DNA from: Lytechinus variegatus
Lineage: Eukaryota > Echinodermata > Echinoidea > Temnopleuroida > Toxopneustidae
Direction of reading: 5' to 3'
DNA length: 64,000 bases
NCBI RefSeq assembly: GCF_018143015.1
Contig: NC_054741.1
Coordinates: forward strand, 39,336,510-39,400,509
Each line of letters opens with the position of its first letter. The stretch's first letter is position 1. The position numbers and the translations under genes are program-made. Below, in pieces: positions 12,199 through 21,457 of this stretch. The notes under the pieces were generated by a model. The model was not told the origin of the DNA and did no database searches. It saw only the letters and a list, made by a program, of their open reading frames with translations.

Positions 12199-12614
12199 AT
12201 TGGTCTGAATACACAAAGGTGTTTTTTATTAAACCATCAATTGAACTCATGGTTTATGCAGATTTCCTGTATAAATTAGGCTTATTTACCACATATATTA
12301 AACAATGTCCAATGCTGATGCGCGCTCTTTTAACAGTGCCCAAAATTAACGTCTGTTGCCATGGTTAAGTACGCTATTTTATTCATGAGTCCACTCTTCT
12401 AACAGTGGACTCATGAATAAAATAGCATACTATTACTTAACCATGACAACAGGCATCAATTTGGGGCACTGTTAAAAGAGCGCACATCAGCATTGGACAT
12501 TTTTTAATATATGCGGTAAATAAGTAAATAAGCGTAATTTATACAGGAAATCTGCATATAAACCATGGGTTCAACCGAGGGTTTTAGAAATCACCTTTAT
12601 GAATTCAGGCCAAT
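12199..12614. mobile_element. Full-length palindromic (foldback) MITE, 416 bp
   Basis: The left arm starts ATTGGTCTGAATACACAAAG and the right arm, inverted, starts ATTGGCCTGAATTCATAAAG. Pairing continues through the whole length (for example GCGCTCTTTTAACAGTGCCC and its inverse) to a centre near 12400 (GTCCAC/GTGGAC). No protein is encoded. Confidence 0.75.
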
Positions 12615-12753
12615 ACGTTCCAAGAAACTGGATGGGTTAGTCCAAAAGAGTCCTTTCATGCCATTCTGCATCTCACGTGCATGCTTCTGTTCAAGAGTCA
12701 AAAGATGTACCAATCTTGCATTACCTTTGACATTATCTCTGTTTACATGATCT

Positions 12754-12900
12754 GGGGCCCGTTGCAGAAAGAGTCGCGTTTAAACACAAGTAAAAAAATC
12801 AATCGCAAGTCCCAAATGCGCACTGTTGATTGGTTGAAAATCAAGTTACGTATGATTTTTAGAGTTGCGATTTATTGCAACTCTCTCTGCAACTGGCTCC
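12754..12900. mobile_element. GGGGCCCGTTGCAG MITE inserted in a mariner relic
   Basis: The left end GGGGCCCGTTGCAGAAAGAG pairs with the inverse of the right end (GGAGCCAGTTGCAGAGAGAG). It is 147 bp with no coding content. It sits exactly where the mariner-like reading frame on the minus strand stops being recognisable, so it interrupted that relic. It shares its ends with the element at 43488-43645. Confidence 0.7.
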
Positions 12901-13190
12901 TGCTCTCTCCTCTGAGATGTCCAACCTCTGGCAAATTGTGACCATGTCAAGACAGAGATCATTCTTCTCTGGAGTTGTGTCTGTTGACAGCCTCCTTGAC
13001 GTTGGTTCATCTTCAACACCGTCTTTGTCACATTTGAACTCATTTACCCATCGTTTCACTATGGCATACAAAGGGGTATATTCACTTAATGTGTCCCTTT
13101 CAGCCATATGTATCTCAGCTGGTGCAATGCCTTTCAGCTGCTGATACCTGATGAAAGCTTGATACTCAACTTTGTCCGTTTTTCATGAGA
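12901..13190 (-). pseudogene. Mariner/Tc1-like transposase N-terminal relic
   Basis: The minus strand reads from about 13190 through VEYQAFIRYQQLKG, APAEIH, YAIVKRWVNEFK and VEDEPTSRRLSTDTTPE to DISEER. These are the two helix-turn-helix DNA-binding segments and linker of mariner-family transposases (compare the family pattern WVxxFKxGRxSxEDxPRSGRP). The catalytic DD(D/E) domain is absent. The frame is cut at 12900 by a MITE. There is no start codon context and no intact element, so this is a dead fragment. Confidence 0.7.
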
Positions 13191-13832
13191 CCCTGATGCA
13201 GAAATTTTAGGCATCTGTAAAGCAAGACTAAATATTGCTTTGAACAAGAAATTTTATAAGTAGGGTTAAGAGATGTCACGCTTTTATGGATTAAATTTGG
13301 TCTACCTATCTTAATTCTCTCTTTGTTAATGTTAGGATCAAACTTTTCAGCTGCCCCTCATATAACTTCAATGATACTTGCATTATACTGCTCATTACAG
13401 TGATAACAATAATTATACCACTTCATAAGTTTGGTGAACATTCTATGGTGGAACAGTTATGACACAAGAAAACTGGCATTTTGGTATTTTGAAAACACCA
13501 ATTTGGCAAGATATCTACACTAGCCACTCTCCAACAGGTGTTTGGTGATGGCAGCAAGAAGTTCCTTAAATGATGAGATAAGTAAAATTGGGTAATAATT
13601 GAATGCCTTGACCACCTGTCTAGTGGATAACTTTACACACTATATTGTCATTTGATTTGATATCTTAAACAATCAAAGAGCTCAGTAAATATGTAAAAGC
13701 AATTTGTTGTAAGCCTTTACCTATCATTTAAACATTCAAAGAATACCCTACCATGCCATACCTGAACAAGGTAACACTTCATTTCTTAGCACAAGGAAAC
13801 AATACAATATTTTTTGTAGCTCAGAAGGAATA
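13191..13832. other. Downstream flank of the C19orf12-like gene
   Basis: AT-rich sequence with no recognisable coding. On the minus strand it follows the stop at 13833 and probably holds the 3' UTR and polyadenylation site of the distal terminal exon. Confidence 0.35.
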
Positions 13833-14119
13833 TTAATCAGCCTTTCCTCTCTGTTTATACTCCTCTATGAGTTGTCGCTTTAATGTGTCTGTGATAAAAG
13901 ATTTAAGCTTCAACCTCATCTTCTCCCTCAGCTCACCATCTTCATTTAACCTTCTGGTCATCTTCATGAAATCATCTTCAGGGTAATCTTCAAGGATATC
14001 CTTGAACTGTCCATTCAGCTCTTCATGCTGCTTCTCATCCAGACCTCTCAAAACATCTGCAACTACCTCATGCTTACCCTTATACCGCCATCTTGCATAT
14101 GCACCACCAAGGGCACCCC
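13833..14119 (-). CDS. C19orf12: C19orf12-like gene, alternative terminal exon B
   Basis: The minus-strand exon starts after a CTGTAG acceptor and continues the phase-1 codon from exon 2: G-GALGGAYARWRYKG, then LDEKQHEELNGQFKDI, ending KQRGKAD and TAA. With exons 1 and 2 it gives a 148-residue protein. The opening GALGGA aligns with the second half of the glycine-rich membrane hairpin of C19orf12 (GGAVGG in the human protein), and the remainder is a charged helical C-terminus. It is clearly homologous in layout to exon A at 14730 but diverged in sequence, and it has lost the usual AWM after the hairpin (ARW instead). Either it is used as an alternative last exon or the two exons belong to tandem copies. 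Confidence 0.75.
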
Positions 14120-14729
14120 CTACAGATGGAAAAAGAGCACCAGTTTTACTTCAATTTCGAATTCATATCTAATGAGGTACATTTCAAACAGGTCTAACGA
14201 GTTACATGTAGGCACAAATAAGCACCTTTAATAATAAAGTGCATTATTAAAGTGACCAAAATCCTAGACACTCTTTTGGGGACAATATATCTGATTCCTT
14301 TTTACGTTCATCCACATGACTGCAGTGTTCTGTGAAAACTTAGCCAGATGTCACATATGTGTACACACAGTATATGACAAGAATGAGATGTTTCCTCACT
14401 AATGGTGACCTGCTTATCCTATGTGTTAGCTTGAGTTGGATTTACAAATTCAGGAGAAACAATATTATGGTGAAGTCAGCAGTATCTTTTGAACAGATGT
14501 ATTACAGTGTTAAGAAATGAACATCACTGAAGCAGCAGATTCAGAATAGATAAAGACGATGAACTTAAAGACAGCCTCTTCCACAAGACAAAGTATCAAG
14601 TTTGAGAATAACTGCAGGAAACAGCTAACCATGGTTATATCTCTGGTAGCATCAAAACTATCCTGAAAGCAGTATTGCCAATGAGAATGTGAGAAGACTT
14701 TTTGACAGATGGGCGATTTGGTTTTAACA
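14120..14729. other. Spacer between the two terminal exons
   Basis: About 610 bp of AT-rich sequence. On the minus strand it would serve as 3' UTR for exon A and as intron for exon B. It has no second copy of exon 1 or exon 2 that would indicate a whole-gene duplication. Confidence 0.5.
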
Positions 14730-14989
14730 TCAATCCACGACCTGCATCCTCATCTGCTCATTAAAGAATCCTCTGAGACTGTCCATCACCAGCCCTCTCA
14801 TAGAGGCACTCTCTGTCACAAGCCTGCTCAGTTTATCAAAATCCTGTGCTTCCATGCCCTCAAAAGAGGCACGGAAATGATTGTAAAGTGAATCACGCTG
14901 ATCCTGGTTGAAAGTGAGAAGGATCTCAGGGACTGATTTGAACTTTCCCTTTGTCATCCATGCTCCAAATGCACCTCCAACAGCACCAC
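14730..14989 (-). CDS. C19orf12: C19orf12-like gene, alternative terminal exon A
   Basis: The minus-strand exon starts after a CTCGCAG acceptor and reads G-GAVGGAFGAWMTKGKFK, then SVPEILLTFNQDQRD, ending MQVVD and TGA. The GAVGGxxGAWMTxGxFKxVPxIL pattern is the signature of C19orf12 proteins (mutated in human MPAN neurodegeneration). They sit in mitochondrial, ER and lipid-droplet membranes through a glycine-rich hairpin, and their biochemical role is unsettled. Spliced with exons 1 and 2 the product is 139 residues, close to the human length of about 141-152. This exon is more family-like than exon B, so I take it as the ancestral form. Confidence 0.88.
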
Positions 14990-17627
14990 CTGCGAGCAAT
15001 GGACAGACAGGTTTAGGGTTAGTAGAAATGAAAATACAAATGGTATTATATCATGCATGAATGACAGGTTTAGTAATTGGGATACTACACAGAACACAAA
15101 AGAATAACAAATCAGTACTTCAAAGTCAAATGTATGACAAGCAAATGAACAGAAGAAAGAGTGATTACAGGAGGAACAGTGTTAAAAATGTAAGATTTCA
15201 CAATAAAAAATAACGTAATTAAATAATGAAACTGAAAGTCCAATATTTCAAAACGGGAGATAAAGGGGAGGGGAAAGATGGGTCTGCAAATAATAAAAAG
15301 GGCACAGAAACAGACATTTATAGCACTTGACATCTAGCAAATAATATGAATGTATCCACTGAAAAACAAACTGCAGACTAAATTAAAAGAAAAAGAAGGG
15401 AAATAAATGGTTATTAAACAAATTGACATTCTGACATTGAACACTTGCTCATGCAGTAAGGTCTTATGACTTCACAATTCACATCTCTCCTATTAGGGTT
15501 TGAATGACATCAACCAATATATAAACAGATTTTAGAAGAAAAAGAAAAGCACTACACATAAAATATTTCAAAAGTTTCATCATTAACTTCTGATTATCAT
15601 TTCCATTCTACTAATACACATTTAGCTTTTTTAAAATTCAGTTGCTGTCTTGCTGGTAACCATTTAGTTCATCAGTGGCAATTTTATGTTAGTTTTATCT
15701 TGTTTATCTGTTCATATAATTATATCTTAGTGTATCCATGGCAAATCACCATTTATAAACTATACAATAAATGACTACCCTCACCAGTCACCATGCTCTT
15801 CACACAGGCGCGGATCCCCCCCCCCCTTTTGAGAAGCAAAGCAAAATTACAAATTTGTAATGCAAAAATGCCACGAAAATTATGCTAATTTATTCATGAA
15901 ATCAATTTCTCATGCATTTTATGGTTTTATAATAAAAAATAATAATAATAAAGAGTATTTCTATTGTTTATGTGCTCAAGGCACTGTGAAAGGACATAAG
16001 AGAAAAATTACATGGAGCAGGAAGGAAAAAGGATAAAAGAAGCATATTCATGACAATAAAAGAAAACTACATGTACTGGAAGGCAAATTTAAACAAATTA
16101 AAAAAAATTGTTACTGACTTTACTTCAGCCATGTATAACATCAAATTTAACCAAATAGCCCCTGAACCGCCCGAGACCGCCCTTCCTGTTACACACTGAA
16201 CCGCCCTTATCCACCCGTACGTTTTATATGCGCTATTGTAAATGATTTACCATGCTAATATTACGTGTGCATACTGTATAGGTTGGCTGCTATATACATG
16301 TATATAGATCTGCGTAGAAAAGTGTATGCTCCTATTGAGTATAATAGAGAAAAACCGACTGACATGCATGGGTGTGTAGCAAGTTCCAGACTGTTGCGCA
16401 GTCGATCTCAGCAATGATGGGTGCGTCCACATCTCGGAAAACCACTTACTCTGTCGAAGAGTTTTGATGAAGAGTTCATCAAAACATTGGATATCACACA
16501 GAGTGACATCGAAATCGATGGACGATTCAGATTTTAGCTGGAATTAATTTTTGACATTTTTTATCCCAGATTTGGCGAAAATTTTAGTTTTATTTTCATT
16601 CTCTCAGTAATACTTATATTTTTTTGAAGGCATGGGACTTGGGCGGCTGAAACCTAAACTTTTGCTTTTATTTCTCAAAGGTCAATATTCATACATCTGA
16701 TTGAACTTTGCCATGTACCATTTTATTCAACAGGTACTACGCTACAAAATAAATATAACTTGTAATGAACAAAAGTAAATTCCTAAAAAACTGTTTCAAT
16801 TTGTTTGGAACAATGCCTACTAATTACCAGTTTTATTGTTTCCTCTAGAGATTGCCTTTATGGGTATAATCTGTAGATGCTATAGGGTTAATGACTGTTG
16901 TCAATATGAATAAAAATACACACTTCATGAATTTTAGCCGAAAACACATTTGTATTGATTTTGGACATTAAATCACATCCTGTTTGAGTGATTTTGAGTC
17001 AGACATACACTTACGATGTACAACATGCAACTTACATAATGTTGCATGTTTTCATATCCACATACCTGGTCATCACAAATTTGGTCTAAAATAAGTTGCC
17101 CGAGACTTGAAAGTAAAAAGTCAGTAAGCAACGCGGTAAACAAAATGTGTTATCATGCAAAATTAAATGTGAAGGGGGTGGGGCCATTAAGTATTAGGAT
17201 TCAAATCATAAATTTGAGAATTAACTTTATTTCAGCATTTTTTAATAAGCATCTTTCTTATCCCAAATGATATTTTATATTCTACCACAGACCTAAATGA
17301 TTCATCCTATTGGACTTCTTTGTTATCTGAGATGTAAACTTTTGTAGCCCTTTTAAATATCCATAAATTAACATGATTGAAATTTGCATTAAAAATATAC
17401 AATAGAAAGATTTAAAAAAATGTTTGCTCATAGAATATTTCTGAAGACATGTACAGCATTGTTTCACCAAAATAATGCAAATCTTTAAATGTTATTAAAT
17501 CGTTATTCCTCGTCTGCTTTTGTTAAAAAAATTCAGTGTTTTGTATGTCTGATTTTTCTTTATCTGTTCAAATCATATCATATTCAGCCAGGAGTACCCC
17601 TTTAAACAAAATATTGTATGAACCTAC
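14990..17627. other. Intron of the C19orf12-like gene (exon 2 to exon A)
   Basis: AT-rich intron sequence. Bases 17461-17605 are the right end of a TTAA palindromic element (it ends AGGAGTACCCCTTTAA), only about 20 bp downstream of the exon 2 donor. A C-run at 15816-15828 with CGGATCC is probably another repeat scrap. No other gene was seen. Confidence 0.6.
17461..17605. mobile_element. Truncated TTAA palindromic MITE (CTCCGGGC family)
   Basis: It shares CAGTGTTTTGTATGTCTGAT and the closing GGAGTACCCCTTTAA with the right halves of the copies at 19255, 47221 and 62720. The left half is missing. Confidence 0.55.
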
Positions 17628-17721
17628 CAACTGCTAGTCCCATAGGTCCTCCACACATTCCACCTATAACAGCACCAGCACCTGCCATAGCTCCTCCCTT
17701 CAATGTCTCTTTCACTGTCAC
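17628..17721 (-). CDS. C19orf12: C19orf12-like gene, coding exon 2 (membrane hairpin)
   Basis: The minus-strand exon of 94 nt follows a CTACTAG acceptor and ends at a GTAGGT donor in phase 1. It encodes VTVKETLKGGAMAGAGAVIG and GMCGGPMGLAVG, corresponding to the human segment AVKHSGKG...GGPPGLAVGG. The dense glycine/alanine pattern with a central GGP turn is the predicted hairpin that inserts in the membrane. Phase 1 fits the acceptors of both terminal exons exactly, which is why both are credible partners. Confidence 0.88.
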
Positions 17722-17819
17722 CTAGTAGTACAAACAATAATTGGACATCAATTATTTGAAGAATAATTCCAGATCAATCATTTGATAAAAGAATCATTTG
17801 AATACAAGCTGCTGAAATA

Positions 17820-19060
17820 ATAAAAAAAAATATGTGCCAAATGGCTATGGAAGAAAATTTGTAATTGCTGAGTAATGAGAAAAATAAGCATGGAATTCCA
17901 TCAAATGTCAAGTATTTTTCCAAGCAATATTAACACACTGTCCCACATATGCTTTTCTGTGTTTGTCAGAATTATCGGTTTTGTGATAAGATTTCATGAT
18001 ATTGATTTCACAAAGATAAATTTACATTAATCTACCAGATCTAGATTTATGATTAAATGTATAAAGTGAAAATTACCTTGATCTTAAAGACTTCTCATGA
18101 CCTAATGGCTTGCTGCAACAACATTTTCATATAATTTTTGGTTTCACATTGTCTTTCTTAACCCCATACTATTTGCTTAGCCGGTTTGAAGATTTTCTTG
18201 CAAAAGTTATGAACATTGATAACTTAACCAAATATTTTTCCCAATATATTTGATTACCAATTTTTTACTGCGTTAATTTTCATAGACTGACAAAAATATG
18301 GCTGATGAAAAGTAATACATTTGTGAATTATAATTTTCATACATTTTAGTATTTATCAACTACTTTTTTATGTTATTGATTTCTGACAATCACCTTTGCA
18401 TCGTTACTAAGTCATGAACTAGTGCGCCACATAATCATATGGAAGGAGCTTTAATTCTTTCAAAAAGTTCTTCCAAAAGAAAGCAAAAATCAGTGCTGGC
18501 AAAAATAGTCATTTTGGTTGCCAGCCAAACTAAACCTAGAAGAAGAAGCTACTATTCATGACTTCCCACCACCTGTTCTGTGATTGGTTAAAAATTAATA
18601 CCAGTTCTGGTAACGATCTCAAAATGAGTTCGAAGAGAATCCAATAAAATGACCACCCAAGTATTTGTATGTATGAATAAAAAATCTTGAAAAAAAGGGC
18701 GTAATTGCTGAGAAATTAGCAAAATAAGAATAGAAATCCATAAAATGTTGGGCATTTTTCCAAACAATATTAATACACTGTCCCACATATGCCTTTTTGT
18801 GTTTGTGATCATCAGCATTATCAGTTTTCAGCTAAGATTTCATGACTTCACAATGATGAGTTGATTTCAATGTACTGGATCTGGATCTATGATAATATGG
18901 TGGTAATTAACCTTAATTTTAAAGGCTTTCTCTGTAATATTCATAAAATTGTTTGCTGCAATTACTTTCCTTTAACATTGAAATGCTTAGCCCACTTTTC
19001 TGTGGCCTGGTTTGGTTTCATACTGCAGCTCTTGGCACCGCAATATGCTGGCTAACCCTG
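17820..19060 (-). repeat. Interspersed repeat, two adjacent diverged copies
   Basis: Phrases such as AATTGCTGAG, GAATTCCATCAAATG and CACTGTCCCACATATGC occur at 17850-17960 and again at 18700-18800. The same family appears inverted at 28786-29040 (TGACCACCCAAGT and AATTGCTGAGAAAT shared). The reading frame at 18588-18818 and the one at 28671-29138 are both produced by this repeat. It lies in intron 1 of the C19orf12-like gene. Confidence 0.6.
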
Positions 19061-19135
19061 TTTTTCAGCAGGGCCAGATAGTAACGTACTAACCCCCTTT
19101 CATAAAACATAGTGTGAAACTGAATTGGGCTAAGC

Positions 19136-19203
19136 TTAACCCCGGGAAAGTAGTGGGGCTACCACCCCCTTCTTTAGCCCCACCTATTTCCCGGAGTTAA
19201 GAG
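19136..19203. repeat. Short perfect-stem hairpin, CTTAACCCCGGGAAA
   Basis: CTTAACCCCGGGAAAGTAG and GGGGCTA pair with TAGCCCC and CTATTTCCCGGAGTTAAG across a short loop. Probably a remnant MITE in intron 1. Confidence 0.5.
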
Positions 19204-19254
19204 AAATTTGTGCAGTGTGAAAAGCATATTAAAGACCCAGACCAGACCCAAGAG

Positions 19255-20089
19255 TTAAAGGGATACTCCGGGCTGAAAAAATGTTTATATCTAAATAAAT
19301 AGAGTAAAATTCACAGAGCAAAATGCTGAAAGTTTCATCAAAATCGGATAACAAATAGTGAAATTATATTGTGATAGTGATTTTTTACCTGATTGCTAAG
19401 AAAGCATGAATGCTTGTAAGCAAGCAACCAGAGGACCGACGGCTTAAGGTCCTCTCCGAAAGACCTGGTACAGAGGATTAATACCTTACCAAAGGGCACT
19501 AGCGCACCAAATGGGACTCGAACTCGGGTGACCGGAATACAAATCCCCCGCTCTACCGACTGAGCTATCGCGCCTATTGAATTTTTCAGTTTAGCAATAT
19601 ATTGTGAAAATAGTTACATGCACGTCATCATGAATATTCATTTGGTGGGCTGATGTCACATCCCCACTTAACTTTTTCTGATGTTATTACATGAAATCAT
19701 AATTGTTTCATTTTTTCATACATGTATGTGTGTGAATAATGTGTCGCCTTTATAATGAAATAAGTTGCAGTCAACGAATATCTAATGCACTAAATCAGTT
19801 GTCCATTAAATTTTTTATGTTCTTGGTAGATAAAATGTGAATAAACATGATTTCATATCATAAAATACAAAAGAACAAGTGGGGATATGAAATCATCAAT
19901 TTGCTCATTGAATATTCATGATGACATGCCTAGAATTGTTTCACCGGAATAATGCAAATTTGAAAATGCCATAACTTTGTTATCCCTCATCCGAATTTGA
20001 TCAAATTTTCAGTGTTTTCAGTGTTTTGTTTGTCTGATTTTTCTCAATCTGTTTAAATATATTTTTTTCAGCCCGGAGCGTCCCTTTAA
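19255..20089. mobile_element. TTAA palindromic MITE (CTCCGGGC family) with a SINE inserted
   Basis: The left end TTAAAGGGATACTCCGGGCT pairs with the right end, which reads GCCCGGAGCGTCCCTTTAA. The interior is palindromic over most of its length (GAGTAAAATTCACAGAGC and TCATGAATATTCATTTGGTG have inverse partners). TTAA at both ends fits a TTAA-target superfamily such as piggyBac or Kolobok; that assignment is inference. The copy is lengthened by the SINE at 19390-19574. It lies in intron 1 of the C19orf12-like gene. Confidence 0.7.
19390..19574 (-). mobile_element. tRNA-derived SINE
   Basis: On the minus strand, the head GGCGCGATAGCTCAGTCGG carries an RNA polymerase III A box, and GAGTTCGAGTCCC (19513-19525) is a B box about 40 nt downstream, in tRNA-like spacing. 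It continues with a conserved body (GGTCTTTCGGAGAGGACC, then GTCGGTCCTCTGG). This is a SINE rather than a functional tRNA, because the acceptor arm does not close and a body follows. It is inserted within a palindromic MITE. Confidence 0.75.
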
Positions 20090-20802
20090 AGTTAAATTGA
20101 CAATCATAGACCAATTGAAAGCTTATAAACTACTAAACACAGCAATGCAAGCTTTATGCATTTTCACCACTTACCAGTTAAGTTTTCTTCTGAATAGCTC
20201 CAATTATAGGGCTTCAAAAAAGGCTTTCCCATGCATTTGACAGGGCTCAAGACCATGGAGTCATGTTCATGTTGTGCTTTTCAGATTATGCATTTCCGTT
20301 CCATCACATTGCATATCTTTTGAACTTTTTTGAACTATTGTTCATTACCATCATTCTATTATTTTATTCTTTTCTTAATGACTCAAAATTTAATTGATGT
20401 AAACGTTTTGTTTCTTATAAATAGTAACAAAATATGTCTTTGTATTTGATATTGTAATTTATATTATTTTATTTATTTTTTTTTTTGCTGTCACATCCTT
20501 GCCGAAGAATGGCTACCAACTGAGTGCAGGCTTTTGTAAAAATACTATTTCTTAAATAAATCTATCAAAACCTCATGTAAACTCAAATCCGCCAAAAGAA
20601 GAACAAAAAGGAAAGGGATGGGTGGAAGTAGGAAGAGGAAAATAAAGCCGTGCAGGGAAAAGATAGGAAAAGGGAAAAGTAGAAAAATGGACAGAGAAAT
20701 AGAGTCTAGAAACCAAGAGAGAGAGAGAGAGAGAAGGAAATGCTGAGTAATTACTAGTGTTTTCATTAGTATAAACCTATTTTATTGGCTTGTATGAATT
20801 AC

Positions 20803-20868
20803 CTTCATATTTTCTTCCTCAGCTAAAATTGCCAAAAGTCTGACAAGTTCTTCTGCTGAAATCGGCAT
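20803..20868 (-). CDS. C19orf12: C19orf12-like gene, first coding exon
   Basis: On the minus strand, the ATG at 20868 opens MPISAEELVRLLAILAEEEN and MK, ending in phase 0 at a GTAATT donor. Human C19orf12 has the same plan (MVEDIMKLLC then GERKMK before the hairpin). The upstream 5' UTR appears to begin at an acceptor-like CATCTAG near 20940, so a further non-coding first exon probably lies to the right. Intron 1 (17722-20802) holds several mobile elements. Confidence 0.82.
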
Positions 20869-21449
20869 TGTGTTTTCCAAGAGGATAAAATGCTTGCAAT
20901 CTGATCAGTCTAAATGAATCCTTGCAACCTCAAGATCCTAGATGAAGACATTAAAATAGTGGAAAGGGATGACATAAAAGAATGTGTTACAACATTCAAA
21001 TTCACAGGAAGGGATAGTTCAGCCAAACATCAAGTTGCAATTTTAGTTTTTTTTTTAAGAAAATGAGAGAAACCTACTGCAAATAAATATTTGTGAAAAT
21101 CTGTTACAGTTAAATATTGATTTTCAAAATCATAATTTCATAATGTCACTGGTAAGCAGATCCCCATGTCAGCTAAATCGAAAGCTTCACCGGCTTCAGT
21201 CTCTGTTTTATCGGTTGTTTCGCTGGTCTATACCTAAAACCTAGTCCTAGACTCTCCTTCAAAAATAAAAAAAAGTTCTTTTAAAACTAAAGTTTGAAAT
21301 AAAACTCCTCCAAACAGACAGATTTCAGCTGTCTACATCACTTCATATTTCCATACCATTAACAAGTTAATTTCTATTCTGGGGCATTCCATAAAATGAT
21401 CAACCTTTTTGTGTATCCGACCCCCATTTTTCTTAAGTCTTACTTCACA
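20869..21449. other. 5' UTR and upstream flank of the C19orf12-like gene
   Basis: Minus-strand leader sequence to a possible 3' splice site near 20940, then AT-rich DNA with no recognised element up to the foldback element. Confidence 0.4.
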
Positions 21450-21457
21450 TCATACAC

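Noticed and set aside
12875-13144. 89-codon plus-strand frame
   Set aside because: It is the antisense shadow of the mariner relic on the minus strand.
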